46,362 nt of DNA, from positions 1 through 46,362 of IMG/VR virus record IMGVR_UViG_3300030012_002976; one strand, given 5' to 3'. Both the position numbers and the translations under genes were made by a program. How positions within the stretch are numbered: the first letter of the stretch is position 1; each line of letters starts with the position of its first letter. The stretch comes from a virus. Below, in pieces: positions 1 through 7,538 of the stretch. Below the pieces are notes generated by a model that made no database searches, was not told the origin of the DNA, and saw only the letters and a list, made by a program, of their open reading frames with translations.

Positions 1-447
1 TGCAGGTGATTCTAGTCCATCAAGAAAATATGCACTTGAAGATCCTTGACCTGAATACGGATGAGCAGATGTTTTAGTTCCAACTTTAACTGTGATTATT
101 TTTGGCGATGATGAAGAACCATATTCTTCTGGTTTAGGTAAACTAATCTTTGCACCAGGTACTGTACAAAATACTTCTGTTGCACCTGCAAAATTTTCAA
201 GAGCATCACTATTAGAACTGGAGATAACATTAGTTCTAGCAAGTGTAGTTGCTCCTGCATTTAAAGTTCCAAAACCAACTTCAAATTTATTTGTTCCATT
301 TTCAAAGATACAGTAATAAGTAGTATTATTTCCACCGATACCAGCAGCAAAAGTTTCAAAACCTGAAACTGCTCCACCAAGTGTAAACGTACCTGTTCCA
401 GTAGTTGCACTGGATTCTTTTACCCTATCATTTAATTTAAACGCCAT
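1..447 (-). CDS. Fibre-like virion protein, 3' end outside the window
   Basis: Opens with ATG at 445-447 (MAFKLNDRVKE) and stays open through all 149 codons to the window edge, so the C-terminus is missing. The visible part is Gly/Ser/Thr-rich with short beta-strand-like stretches and no catalytic motif, as in phage fibre or appendage proteins. Similar MAFKLNDRVKE openings are familiar from uncultured marine phages. It is the last visible gene of the leftward structural operon, just downstream of another Ser/Thr-rich protein. Function as a virion appendage is inferred from composition and position only. Confidence 0.75.
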   Translation of the reverse strand, partial: MAFKLNDRVKESSATTGTGTFTLGGAVSGFETFAAGIGGNNTTYYCIFENGTNKFEVGFGTLNAGATTLARTNVISSSNSDALENFAGATEVFCTVPGAKISLPKPEEYGSSSSPKIITVKVGTKTSAHPYSGQGSSSAYFLDGLESPA

Positions 448-455
448 TTAAAACC

Positions 456-893
456 TTACGATGTTAAACTAATAATTGCATTCGATGGTGTACTTGGATC
501 AGGAAACGAAATAGTGAAGTCACCATTCGTTGCTGTCTTCGTTCCGCCAAAATCTAACACTACAACTAAAGCATCATTACTTGACGTATCGTTATAGATA
601 GCTGCGTAAGTTGCACTAAAAGTTGCATTACTCCAAGTTACGTCTGCAAAATCTACAGACGAAGTAGCAGTTGTTGCTACAACAGCTTGGCTACCTAAAA
701 CTTTTCTAGAGTAGTTTGAACTACCTCCAGAAGAAACTTCATTGTTAGTAGAAACTGCTGTGCTAGATGTTGTATACGTAGACGCAATTGATCCTGTGTA
801 CAATGCTATTTTAAAAGAGTTTCCACCGTTTGCAAAATTATGCACACCTGAAAGAAGTTCTCCTTTAAAAGAAAAAGGTACTACGTTTGCCAT
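456..893 (-). CDS. Ser/Thr-rich virion protein, function unknown
   Basis: 145 residues, starting MANVVPFSFKGELL behind a clear AGGAG site. The body alternates Ser/Thr/Ala-rich beta segments with short hydrophobic strands and has no enzyme motif or membrane segment. It sits between an adaptor-like protein and the fibre-like gene, only a few bases from each neighbour, which suggests a small tail or head-surface component. I do not recognise a named family. The role is inferred from position. Confidence 0.75.
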   Translation of the reverse strand: MANVVPFSFKGELLSGVHNFANGGNSFKIALYTGSIASTYTTSSTAVSTNNEVSSGGSSNYSRKVLGSQAVVATTATSSVDFADVTWSNATFSATYAAIYNDTSSNDALVVVLDFGGTKTATNGDFTISFPDPSTPSNAIISLTS

Positions 894-904
894 ATATTAT
901 CTCC

Positions 905-1603
905 TTAATATTTTGATGGTGATTCAGATTTAAGAGGTGTTCTAATAGCTCCATCTTGCCATTCATCTCTGCGTCTTCGACCTTGTTGTTCAATCGAATA
1001 CGTTTGTAAAGCTCTTCTAAAAGATCCTTCATAGTATTGTAACATATCTGCAGGACCTTTCAAGTATCCATATGCTTCTACCAGACATCCGTACAAAAGT
1101 AAATCCTGATATTTATTAGATACAAAAGTTCCATTTGTAGCTGCTGGAGCAGCAGAAGGATTAGCTGTATCTGTTAAACTAATTGGTTGTTTTGTATAAG
1201 CCAATGTAATTTCATAAGTTGAATCTGGTGTTGGTGCTACTACCCAAAATTCTGCATCCCAATTTCCATAATATTTAGGAAACCCAGATTGGGTAGATGG
1301 AGTATCGTAGTATTCAGCCATAAAAGACGTATCTCTTTTTTCTAAAAACACTTGATCTCCAGATGAATTTTTTAATTGAACATATCTTATAAATCTTAAA
1401 TCTGATGGAATAGTTACATATCTATTACCTGTAACTAAAGAAGAAGTAGCGTAAAATCTATTATCATCAGAGTCAGCCTCTCTGTAAATTCTATTTTCTG
1501 CATTTTTAATTATAGTATCTAAAATAGTATTAGATAAAACTCCGCTATCTACTTCTGTATAGTTTCTTATATCATCTTGTAAATTTGCTAGTGTGTATGC
1601 CAT
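905..1603 (-). CDS. Adaptor/head-completion-like protein
   Basis: 232 residues. The N-terminal 60 residues are helical (DDIRNYTEVDSGVL, then a run ending NAENRIYREADSDDNRF), followed by a beta-rich middle with Pro-Ser-Asp-Leu-Arg and a helical C-terminus (NKYQDLLLYGCLVEAYGYLK) ending in an Arg-rich tail. This helix-beta-helix plan is typical of phage adaptor (head-tail connector) proteins that ring the portal. It is one of two such proteins here; the other is at 2102-2830. Assignment is by pattern and position next to capsid genes, so family-level confidence is moderate. Confidence 0.7.
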   Translation of the reverse strand: MAYTLANLQDDIRNYTEVDSGVLSNTILDTIIKNAENRIYREADSDDNRFYATSSLVTGNRYVTIPSDLRFIRYVQLKNSSGDQVFLEKRDTSFMAEYYDTPSTQSGFPKYYGNWDAEFWVVAPTPDSTYEITLAYTKQPISLTDTANPSAAPAATNGTFVSNKYQDLLLYGCLVEAYGYLKGPADMLQYYEGSFRRALQTYSIEQQGRRRRDEWQDGAIRTPLKSESPSKY

Positions 1604-1604
1604 A

Positions 1605-2102
1605 TTATGCTGACAAAGTTACAGGTCCTGCTGTAACAAAGTCTCCTCCTGATTTTTCTGTTACTGTAGCACTAGAGCCACAGCTAAATACATAAGTATT
1701 AGTTGTTACACTACTTATACTAAATCCTGAACTATTTTCAAACACTGTAAATGCTAGTCCTCCAGGGCTACCTTCTACATTTCTAAATCTAACAGTATCA
1801 CTATTTGATCGACCATGATTTGGTTCAGTAACCGTAACACTTGCAGATCCGCTTGTTAAACTAAAAGGATTACTGGGTAATAAATTTTGTGTAGCTGGTT
1901 CTGTTCTAGCTGGTCTTGCTTGTGGTAAACCTTGTGCATCTCCACCATGATTTTTAGGTTCTAATTGTGGATGTTTTGCTTCGAATTCTGATATGTGAAC
2001 AAATGATCCATTCCATTCTGTAACCATTTCCTTATATGGAAATTCCATACCTGATCTATCTGATATTGCTTTAGCGTATTTACCTTTACTTAAATTTGAC
2101 AC
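1605..2102 (-). CDS. Small structural protein with GTG start
   Basis: 165 residues, read from a GTG at 2100-2102 that overlaps the preceding gene's TAG by one base, so translation is probably coupled. Residues 1-70 are polar and Pro-rich (SDRSGMEFPYKEM, HPQLEPK, QARPART) and the rest is Ser/Thr-rich and beta-like. It lies between the two adaptor-like proteins, an arrangement that suggests a connector-region component. No domain is recognised. The GTG start is preferred because no upstream start exists before the neighbour's stop. Confidence 0.75.
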   Translation of the reverse strand: MSNLSKGKYAKAISDRSGMEFPYKEMVTEWNGSFVHISEFEAKHPQLEPKNHGGDAQGLPQARPARTEPATQNLLPSNPFSLTSGSASVTVTEPNHGRSNSDTVRFRNVEGSPGGLAFTVFENSSGFSISSVTTNTYVFSCGSSATVTEKSGGDFVTAGPVTLSA

Positions 2103-2830
2103 TATGTTCCTGGGTAATAAGTTTTTGGTGTTATATAAGAACTAGAAGAAGATCCATCTTCTTGTAAAGCTCTGTTTAATTCATCTTCATATAATAATTT
2201 TAACATCTGCATTCTATCTGGTGAAAATTTAACTGATAAATAATATGCAAGACCTGCAATCATACAAGGAACAAATCTATAAGGCACATCTGCATCGTTA
2301 GTATAGGATCCTGCATCTTGAATTCTTTTTACATAATAGTAATTTAAAAATTTACCTGCCTCTGAACTTCCAGGAGTTAGATACAAAGTAACTGTAATTT
2401 TATCTATAAATCTTTGAACAAAATATTGTGTTGGTTGACCTGTTGAAGTTTTATTTGATAATGCTTGATATGTTGATCTATTTATTTTTGTAAGAGGTGT
2501 GTCAACATTAGATGAATTTCTAAAAGACGCTTCTAATATATCATCTACACCATAAACAGCAGTTGCATCAGAAGTACCATCGGCTGTTGATCTAAACATA
2601 GTGTAGGTAGCTTTATCTGCAACCAAAGTAATACTATTGTTTGCAACTTCCCAATAATGCAAACCTCTGTTTGCCCATTCTTGAAATAAAATATTTAATG
2701 ATCTTCTTGCAGATTTTAATTGATAACCAGAAACACCTTGTATTCCTATTCTTTCATAGGCTTCTTCAACAATATCAGAAATAGAAAAACCTTTTTCAAA
2801 GGTAGCTGTACCTGAAGTAGTGTTAGCCAT
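2102..2830 (-). CDS. Head-tail connector (adaptor-like) protein
   Basis: 242 residues. It opens MANTTSGTATFEKGFSISDI, followed by a helical section (IVEEAYERIGI, SARRSLNILFQEWANRGLHYWEV), a beta-rich middle and a C-terminal helical bundle containing FVPCMIAGLAYYLSVKF and DELNRALQED. This plan matches podovirus adaptor or tail-accessory proteins of the P22 gp4-like kind that sit under the portal. The presence of a P22-type portal in the same operon supports this. No catalytic residues are seen. The Ser-rich tail ends near TYYPGT. Confidence 0.72.
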   Translation of the reverse strand: MANTTSGTATFEKGFSISDIVEEAYERIGIQGVSGYQLKSARRSLNILFQEWANRGLHYWEVANNSITLVADKATYTMFRSTADGTSDATAVYGVDDILEASFRNSSNVDTPLTKINRSTYQALSNKTSTGQPTQYFVQRFIDKITVTLYLTPGSSEAGKFLNYYYVKRIQDAGSYTNDADVPYRFVPCMIAGLAYYLSVKFSPDRMQMLKLLYEDELNRALQEDGSSSSSYITPKTYYPGT

Positions 2831-2838
2831 TTACTCTC

Positions 2839-3108
2839 CTATTTATCTATAATAACAGTTACAGTTGCATCTGAGATAGCAGAAACTGTCATTCCGCCTT
2901 CAAATACAATTCCGTCTTCTGCAAGATTATAAGCAAATACATCTCCTGCTGGTACGTCTACTTGAAACTGTGTTACTGAGTTTCCATCTTGTAAAGTAAC
3001 CGAACCTGCAGAACCAGATGAAGCTAAAATAATTCCTCTTAATCTTGTTCTTCCTGCAAACACAGAACCTGTTCCTGTTTTTCTAACTGCTCTTACGTCT
3101 GATTTCAT
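2839..3108 (-). CDS. Small beta-rich virion protein
   Basis: 89 residues with a Gly/Ser/Val-rich, all-beta look (GTGSVFAGRTRLRGIILASS, later VTLQDGN and ATVTVIIDK). Its ATG overlaps the stop of the 104-residue gene before it (TAATG at 3106-3110), so the pair is probably co-translated. The two proteins look alike in composition and could be related decoration or connector-ring subunits, but sequence identity is too low to call duplication by eye. Function unknown. Confidence 0.72.
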   Translation of the reverse strand: MKSDVRAVRKTGTGSVFAGRTRLRGIILASSGSAGSVTLQDGNSVTQFQVDVPAGDVFAYNLAEDGIVFEGGMTVSAISDATVTVIIDK

Positions 3109-3422
3109 TATCCTGTATATCCTATTGTTACGGAGTCTGTTGTAGTTAAATCTAAATAGACTCCTGTTTTAAATCTTATGCCAGAACCAGGGACCATTAA
3201 ATCAAGTCCTTCAGAACTAAATTTAGCTTGAAATTCTAAAGATCCACCTGTGCTAGTTCCATCATATAATTTTACTAAACAGTTAGTACCGCCATGAGCT
3301 TGTATGTAAGTTACTCTACATGGTCCTAAATCTGTACTTCCACCAGTGATAGTTTTAAAATTACCATCTGCTGTTAGTGTTGTAAACTTTTGATCACTTA
3401 AAAACGATCCACCGCCTGCCAT
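3108..3422 (-). CDS. Small beta-rich virion protein
   Basis: 104 residues, opening MAGGGSFLSDQKFTTLTADG, with alternating hydrophobic residues and Gly turns typical of a small beta sandwich. It is separated from the preceding gene by 52 bases that hold a strong hairpin, and it overlaps the next gene by one base. A decoration or head-completion role is plausible from its place between the capsid and adaptor genes. No family recognised. Confidence 0.72.
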   Translation of the reverse strand: MAGGGSFLSDQKFTTLTADGNFKTITGGSTDLGPCRVTYIQAHGGTNCLVKLYDGTSTGGSLEFQAKFSSEGLDLMVPGSGIRFKTGVYLDLTTTDSVTIGYTG

Positions 3423-3443
3423 AATATTCTCCGTTAAAATTTA

Positions 3444-3463
3444 TGTGGGGCCGAAGCCCCACA
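3444..3463 (-). terminator. UUCG-capped hairpin between structural genes
   Basis: On the minus strand the arms TGTGGGGC and GCCCCACA form an 8-bp perfect stem capped by TTCG, the classic extra-stable cUUCGg tetraloop. It lies after the stop of the 143-residue gene and before the Shine-Dalgarno site of the next. The following T-tract is poor (ATAAATTTTAAC), so it may set 3' ends or stabilise capsid mRNA rather than fully stop transcription. Confidence 0.7.
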
Positions 3464-3474
3464 CTAATTATTTA

Positions 3475-3906
3475 TTAACTTAAGTTATTATTTTGTATGT
3501 ACAAAACAGTAACAGTAGCTGCACCTGTAGTACCATCACCGTTAGCTGCTGTAAATGTAGCAGTTACAGTTTGGTCTGATGTACCAATATCTGTACCATC
3601 AGTTTGTATAGTGCCTCTAGTTGTAGCTAAAGCTTTTACGTTAGTAGCTGGTAAATACTCATCAGTATCACCTGCATGTCCAACTTGAACTGTTGCAGTT
3701 CCACCATCGTTAGAAACAGTTGTAACGTTTAATAATACATCTACAATTTGTGAATTTGCAGGAATAATTCCTACGTTTGTTGTAGCTGTTGCACCAATGA
3801 TATCTATCACTGCTGATTGAGCCATTAATACAAAACCTGCGTTTGCACTAGCTCCTTCTCTTATCGTTCCCGCTTTTACTGGTCCCGAAAATGTAGTTGT
3901 TGCCAT
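3475..3906 (-). CDS. Ala/Thr/Val-rich structural protein
   Basis: 143 residues beginning MATTTFSGPVKAGTIREGAS, followed by a hydrophobic segment (NAGFVLMAQSAVIDIIGATA) and a beta-rich Thr/Val body (VLLNVTTVSND, TVTVLYIQNNN). It has its own upstream promoter and leader (3907-4020) and a hairpin after it, which suggests a highly made virion protein expressed partly on its own. A decoration or tail-surface role fits the composition; no family is recognised. Confidence 0.75.
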   Translation of the reverse strand: MATTTFSGPVKAGTIREGASANAGFVLMAQSAVIDIIGATATTNVGIIPANSQIVDVLLNVTTVSNDGGTATVQVGHAGDTDEYLPATNVKALATTRGTIQTDGTDIGTSDQTVTATFTAANGDGTTGAATVTVLYIQNNNLS

Positions 3907-3928
3907 AATTATATCCTCCTAGTTTTCC

Positions 3929-3969
3929 GATCATAGTCTCTAGGCCGTCGACTATACTCGTCTATGATC
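3929..3969 (-). promoter_or_regulatory. Inverted repeat in the leader of the 143-residue gene
   Basis: GATCATAG (3929-3936) and CTATGATC (3962-3969) are perfect inverted arms separated by 25 bases. They lie in the untranslated leader, downstream of the predicted promoter and upstream of the AGGAGG ribosome site. The arms could form an mRNA hairpin or an operator. Nothing else is seen in this 160-base gap. Confidence 0.5.
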
Positions 3970-3991
3970 TAATTAATTGTATAGTGATTAT

Positions 3992-4020
3992 TTTATATAC
4001 TAGATTTAAATAGAGTGCAA
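3992..4020 (-). promoter_or_regulatory. Sigma70-like promoter for the 143-residue gene
   Basis: Reading the minus strand, TTGCAC (4015-4020) is followed by exactly 17 bases and TATAAA (3992-3997). Both hexamers are close to consensus with ideal spacing, and the promoter points at the structural gene starting at 3906 through a leader of about 80 bases. Internal promoters inside capsid operons are a common way of boosting selected virion proteins. Confidence 0.6.
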
Positions 4021-4066
4021 GAGATCCCGTAGTGTGAATTGATTTATTCAACGATGTAGCTTTTTA

Positions 4067-4294
4067 TTAAGTAGCTACAGAAACTTGGGGTGCAGCGTCT
4101 TCAATCTTATTTTGCATATGCTCTTTTTTAGCTTCTGCAAGTTTTATATGGCTAATTACTTCCCTGACTTTTCTGTCAATTTTAACCATATTGAGAGTAT
4201 ATCTACCCTCTTTAAGATGCTCCTGCTCCCATTCGAGATCCAGACCCTTTTTCTTCGTGTAAAGGTCCTGTAGATGTTGCATCATGTTCTCCAT
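4067..4294 (-). CDS. Small helical protein, function unknown
   Basis: 75 residues from the ATG at 4294 (MENMMQHLQDLYTKKK). That start is chosen because AGGAGG sits six bases upstream; a longer frame would start five codons earlier inside the ribosome site. The protein is charged and helical (DLEWEQEHLKEGRY, HIKLAEAKKEHMQNK), probably a coiled coil. Its first 83 bases overlap the end of the upstream gene in another frame. Position after the capsid gene suggests an assembly or morphogenesis role, but this is not shown. Confidence 0.7.
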   Translation of the reverse strand: MENMMQHLQDLYTKKKGLDLEWEQEHLKEGRYTLNMVKIDRKVREVISHIKLAEAKKEHMQNKIEDAAPQVSVAT

Positions 4295-4484
4295 TAATAA
4301 CCTCCTCATAGGTTATTCTGTTTACCTTGGGATCATTCATCTCTCCAAGATATTCCCAAGTTATATCATTTTCTCCTAACTTGTCAAGGATAGCATTTTC
4401 TAGACTTTTTGGATCATCTTTGGATAAAACTTGAAATTTTGCGTGATGTTTGTAGGCGTATATATTTACTAAAAATTTTTTCAT
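4212..4484 (-). CDS. Small hypothetical protein after the capsid gene
   Basis: 90 residues if it starts at ATG 4484 (MKKFLVNIYAYKHHAKF); a frame opening at 4532 exists, but its first codons form the arm of the hairpin at 4509-4534, so the shorter start is preferred. A TGCTATAAT extended -10 just upstream could give it its own transcript. The middle (NAILDKLGENDITWEYLGEMNDPKVNRI) looks like a small alpha/beta domain; the tail is Gly/Ser-rich where it overlaps the next gene. No family recognised. Confidence 0.65.
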   Translation of the reverse strand: MKKFLVNIYAYKHHAKFQVLSKDDPKSLENAILDKLGENDITWEYLGEMNDPKVNRITYEEVINGEHDATSTGPLHEEKGSGSRMGAGAS

Positions 4485-4494
4485 AAGTCTTTCT

Positions 4495-4503
4495 ATTATA
4501 GCA
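4495..4503 (-). promoter_or_regulatory. Extended -10 promoter after the capsid terminator
   Basis: TGCTATAAT on the minus strand is a perfect extended -10 (TG, one base, TATAAT) placed 5-6 bases after the capsid-gene hairpin and about 10 bases before ATG 4484, so any leader would be very short. No good -35 is seen. The same TGCTATAATAG string occurs in the accessory-gene cassettes at 16.1-17.0 kb. Confidence 0.45.
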
Positions 4504-4508
4504 GTTAA

Positions 4509-4534
4509 TTGTGGCGGAACTATGTCCGCCACAA
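4509..4534 (-). terminator. Hairpin downstream of the major capsid gene
   Basis: Arms TTGTGGCGGA (4509-4518) and TCCGCCACAA (4525-4534) pair perfectly over 10 bp around a 6-base loop, 10 bases after the capsid stop codon. There is only a weak T-tract afterwards, so it may be a leaky terminator or an mRNA 3' stabiliser for the most abundant virion transcript. Confidence 0.7.
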
Positions 4535-4544
4535 AATTTATTGA

Positions 4545-5447
4545 TTACGCACCTGGTGATGCAAAAATACCTCTAAAGTCAGAAACTCCGAAAGAGTATC
4601 TTTCTCTAGCTTTGTATCTTACGTTACCAGTATCGAAGTCACCTTCCATAGCAGTTTTAATAGCTGCTCTTTGGAAATACTTCATTCCATTAGGCACGTC
4701 AGTGATAATGTAGAACGCATCTGGGTCAGTTAAGAAGTTGTTAACTCTATAACCTTGAGGTAACATTCCCATAGACGCAATTGCATTGATGTCATTATCT
4801 GCTGTTCCCACTCTACCTTGAGATTTCATTAATCTCTCAGCTGTAAACTGAAGAGCAGAAGGAATAATCATTTTCACGCCTCTTGATGCAATTTTCAGAC
4901 CTCTTTCGTCTGTCATTGCAGCAATGTCGATCATTGACTGTTCCAACGATGTTTCGTTTAAGTCAGCTGCAGTAGTTAAAGTATTAGAAGTAGTACCTGC
5001 AATTGTAGTGTGGTTTGTTGCAAATAATGCAGAACCATCACCTGATGTGAAAGTACCAAATCCGTTAATCAGTGGATTAACAGCTTTAACTTGTTTTGTG
5101 TTTGCCATTGATCTAGCTAACGCTTTTGTATATCTAGATGCTAATCTGTCATACAGATTATCTTCAATAGCTTCTTCAGTAATTGAGAATGCTAAAGCCA
5201 CAGTTTCGTGAGTGTATCTAGCTGTGTAAGTCTCTTGAGCATTGTCAAAAGTTACACCAGAACCCTCAGGTTTAACTTGTGCTTGAGCAAATCCAGATAA
5301 CATTACTTCTTCTTCAAACGCTCTGTCTGATGATTCAGTAGTGTAAATCTCTGCATGTTGATTCTCGTACTGTTTGTATTCCAGGCCAAATAGGGCATTC
5401 AAACCTGGTTCTAGTTCTTTGACTAGTTGTCCTCTTGATATCGCCAT
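4545..5447 (-). CDS. Major capsid protein (HK97 fold)
   Basis: 300 residues, the usual size for a phage capsid subunit without a protease domain. The opening MAISRGQLVKELEPGLNALF, the long helix-rich middle (THETVALAFSITEEAIEDNLYDRLASRYTKALARSM), the E-loop-like DGSALFATNHT and the C-terminal RYKARERYSFGVSDFRGIFA match Mu gpT-like and other HK97-fold capsid proteins as I know them. It follows decoration and scaffold genes and is closed by a strong hairpin. It should polymerise into the icosahedral shell on the scaffold. Confidence in capsid identity is high, in the gpT subfamily moderate. Confidence 0.88.
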   Translation of the reverse strand: MAISRGQLVKELEPGLNALFGLEYKQYENQHAEIYTTESSDRAFEEEVMLSGFAQAQVKPEGSGVTFDNAQETYTARYTHETVALAFSITEEAIEDNLYDRLASRYTKALARSMANTKQVKAVNPLINGFGTFTSGDGSALFATNHTTIAGTTSNTLTTAADLNETSLEQSMIDIAAMTDERGLKIASRGVKMIIPSALQFTAERLMKSQGRVGTADNDINAIASMGMLPQGYRVNNFLTDPDAFYIITDVPNGMKYFQRAAIKTAMEGDFDTGNVRYKARERYSFGVSDFRGIFASPGA

Positions 5448-5451
5448 ATTA

Positions 5452-6015
5452 TTATACTCCTGTTGTACCTTTTAATTGATGTTCGTTAATGATCGTAACA
5501 AGATTAACATTAGCAGAACCTGCTTCGTTATTCTCTGGATCTTTAGAAATACCAATTATTCTTAGTTGAGCAGTACCAGTTTTAAGGTCACCATGATTTA
5601 ACTCTACTTTTGAAACAAAGTTTGGTGAACTACCTGCACTGTAACTAATGTCAGCATTTAATCCGACGTCTGCTGCTGCAGTTGCGCCAGATGATTGAAC
5701 TTCGAACCTTTCATAAGGATCGTCTGATACAAAACCGACAATGTCGGATGCTGTATTAGATGCCTTTAAATGGTTCGCAAATGTTGGTTTGCTTGATGAA
5801 GCATCAGTAAAGAAAACACCATTAAGTGGTCCCAATAAAGCATCACCTGCCGCTGCAACACCAATTGTACCAGCAGCTAAAATTTCTACTGGATCTCCTT
5901 GGTATATAGCTGTTGCACTAGCACTAATACTATATTCGGATAAACCTTGGTTGTCTTTATTCTGACCAACTTTTCCGATCGGTCTTAGACCGAACGCGCT
6001 ATCTTTATTAGCCAT
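5452..6015 (-). CDS. Head decoration-like protein
   Basis: 187 residues beginning MANKDSAFGLRPIGKVGQNK, with an early Ile-Tyr-Gln-Gly-Asp-Pro-Val segment and a beta-rich Ala/Gly/Ser body. Proteins of this look lie immediately upstream of the capsid gene in many phages and bind the outside of the shell. Only four bases separate it from the capsid gene. A leader of about 60 bases with a good AGGAGG site precedes it. Decoration role is inferred from position and composition. Confidence 0.7.
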   Translation of the reverse strand: MANKDSAFGLRPIGKVGQNKDNQGLSEYSISASATAIYQGDPVEILAAGTIGVAAAGDALLGPLNGVFFTDASSSKPTFANHLKASNTASDIVGFVSDDPYERFEVQSSGATAAADVGLNADISYSAGSSPNFVSKVELNHGDLKTGTAQLRIIGISKDPENNEAGSANVNLVTIINEHQLKGTTGV

Positions 6016-6076
6016 AGTTGTTGTCCTCCTTAGACATTATTGATTTATCCTTGGATGGTTAGGAATTGTTAAAAAA

Positions 6077-6541
6077 TTAACTTTTCTTTGAGCCACCGAA
6101 GGTTACACGAGACTGCCTATCGATATCGATTGGCATACTCTGATGCTGTTCCTTCATGAGATCGTTGTCTACTGCTTCGACTTTATCACCATGTTGTTTA
6201 ACATAATAATCTTGTCTTTGCTGTGCAATCTCTTCAGGCACCCTAGTCAGCACTAGGCCCCCAACTCCGATGACACCTGCGTATTTCCCATCTTCTACAA
6301 CGGGGTAATCCGACTCAGGATATTCGTCTGCTCGTACTAACTCGTATCCTGATCTTATTCTTCCAGAGACATTCTTAGTGTCTTGAAAGCCTAAGCTCTC
6401 GGCCCTTACCCATCTATGTTTAAATCCTGTAGGCGCAGGCGGTGCATCTAAAGATGACGGTGGAGACCAAACTTTTTTTTGAGCTGTTTTTTCTCTAGTT
6501 TGACTCGCACGAGAGGTTCTTTTATCATTATTATTTTCCAT
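6077..6541 (-). CDS. Capsid-region hypothetical protein
   Basis: 154 residues: a basic, disordered N-terminus (NNNDKRTSRASQTREKTAQK), then a folded part around HRWVRAESLGFQDTKNVSGR and GKYAGVIGVGGLVLTRVPEE, and a polar tail ending GGSKKS. It lies between the scaffold-like and decoration-like genes with a 4-base gap to the former. A head-assembly role is likely but no domain is recognised. Confidence 0.7.
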   Translation of the reverse strand: MENNNDKRTSRASQTREKTAQKKVWSPPSSLDAPPAPTGFKHRWVRAESLGFQDTKNVSGRIRSGYELVRADEYPESDYPVVEDGKYAGVIGVGGLVLTRVPEEIAQQRQDYYVKQHGDKVEAVDNDLMKEQHQSMPIDIDRQSRVTFGGSKKS

Positions 6542-6545
6542 ATGC

Positions 6546-7520
6546 TTATACCTCCTTCGTGATATTTAATTGTTTTGCATATTCTTCAAGTGGCACACCT
6601 AATTTTTTAGCAATTGCTACCTGTGAAGGCGTGAGACGTACAGTTTTGCGACCAGTTTTCGTACTTCTTTTTGCAGATGCAACTGTCTGTACAGGCTTGG
6701 CCGTTTCCGTAGATTCTTTTCTATCAAACTTATGCGGAAATTCAAGTCTTATTCTCTTATCTATTTCCGAATAATATTCGTCACTTGCGGGATCAAAACC
6801 TTCTTCTTCTGTCAACTTTTTATGAAGATCAAAGGCAGTATATGTCATGGCTGTATCTTGACCAAACCATGCATTTTTAGACGCCCAATCCTCTGCTTTT
6901 GGATCAGGTGTTCCTTTAGCTGCTTGCTGTCTTCTGTCTAGGTTGATTTCAGGTCTTGATTCCTTTTTCTTATTATACTCTTCTTGAGCAAGTTTAGCTT
7001 GTTCAAATTGAGCTTTTTTATAACCTAACTCAGATATTGCAGTTAATGCTTCTGACTCAGCTTTTAAATCATTTGCTTCTCTAGCTGCTGCAAGTTTTGC
7101 TTGAGCTGCTTCTACCCCTGATTTAATAGATGATTCAGTAGATTCCAAATATCCTGGTTCAAGCTTTGAGAGTTTTTCTTCAGCTTTTGATTTAGCTAAA
7201 ATCATTTTTTCTGCATACGACAAAGCCTCTTCTCTTTGTCTTTCTGCTTCTCTCCACTTGTGAGTTAGTTTCGATATTCTTTTTTGAACAGAGTCAGAAT
7301 ATTTTTCTAACTCGTCTTCTTTCTTTTCTTCTTTTTCGGAAGCTTCTTTCTTTTCTTCTTCCACACTTGTAGATGTGTCAGTAGATTCACTAGCTGTGTC
7401 GATAACGTCAGTAGTGTCATTATCAGTTTGAACATTTTTATTCTCCTTATCTTCTGGCAGTTCTATATCTACCGCTGGACCAGAGGTATCAATGTCTACT
7501 GTTTTATTTTCTTCGGGCAT
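6546..7520 (-). CDS. Scaffolding-like protein
   Basis: 324 residues. Residues 1-80 are very acidic and disordered (EDKENKN, SVEEEKKEASEKEEKKEDEL), residues 80-200 form a long Glu/Lys/Ala coiled coil (RISKLTHKWREAERQREEAL), and the C-terminus is basic (KRSTKTGRKTVRLTPSQVAI) before a short helix. Acidic start, coiled coil and basic capsid-binding tail immediately before the capsid genes is the standard scaffold layout. It would guide shell assembly and then leave. No cleavage motif is visible. Confidence 0.78.
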   Translation of the reverse strand: MPEENKTVDIDTSGPAVDIELPEDKENKNVQTDNDTTDVIDTASESTDTSTSVEEEKKEASEKEEKKEDELEKYSDSVQKRISKLTHKWREAERQREEALSYAEKMILAKSKAEEKLSKLEPGYLESTESSIKSGVEAAQAKLAAAREANDLKAESEALTAISELGYKKAQFEQAKLAQEEYNKKKESRPEINLDRRQQAAKGTPDPKAEDWASKNAWFGQDTAMTYTAFDLHKKLTEEEGFDPASDEYYSEIDKRIRLEFPHKFDRKESTETAKPVQTVASAKRSTKTGRKTVRLTPSQVAIAKKLGVPLEEYAKQLNITKEV

Positions 7521-7538
7521 AGTTTTACTCCTCTATGA

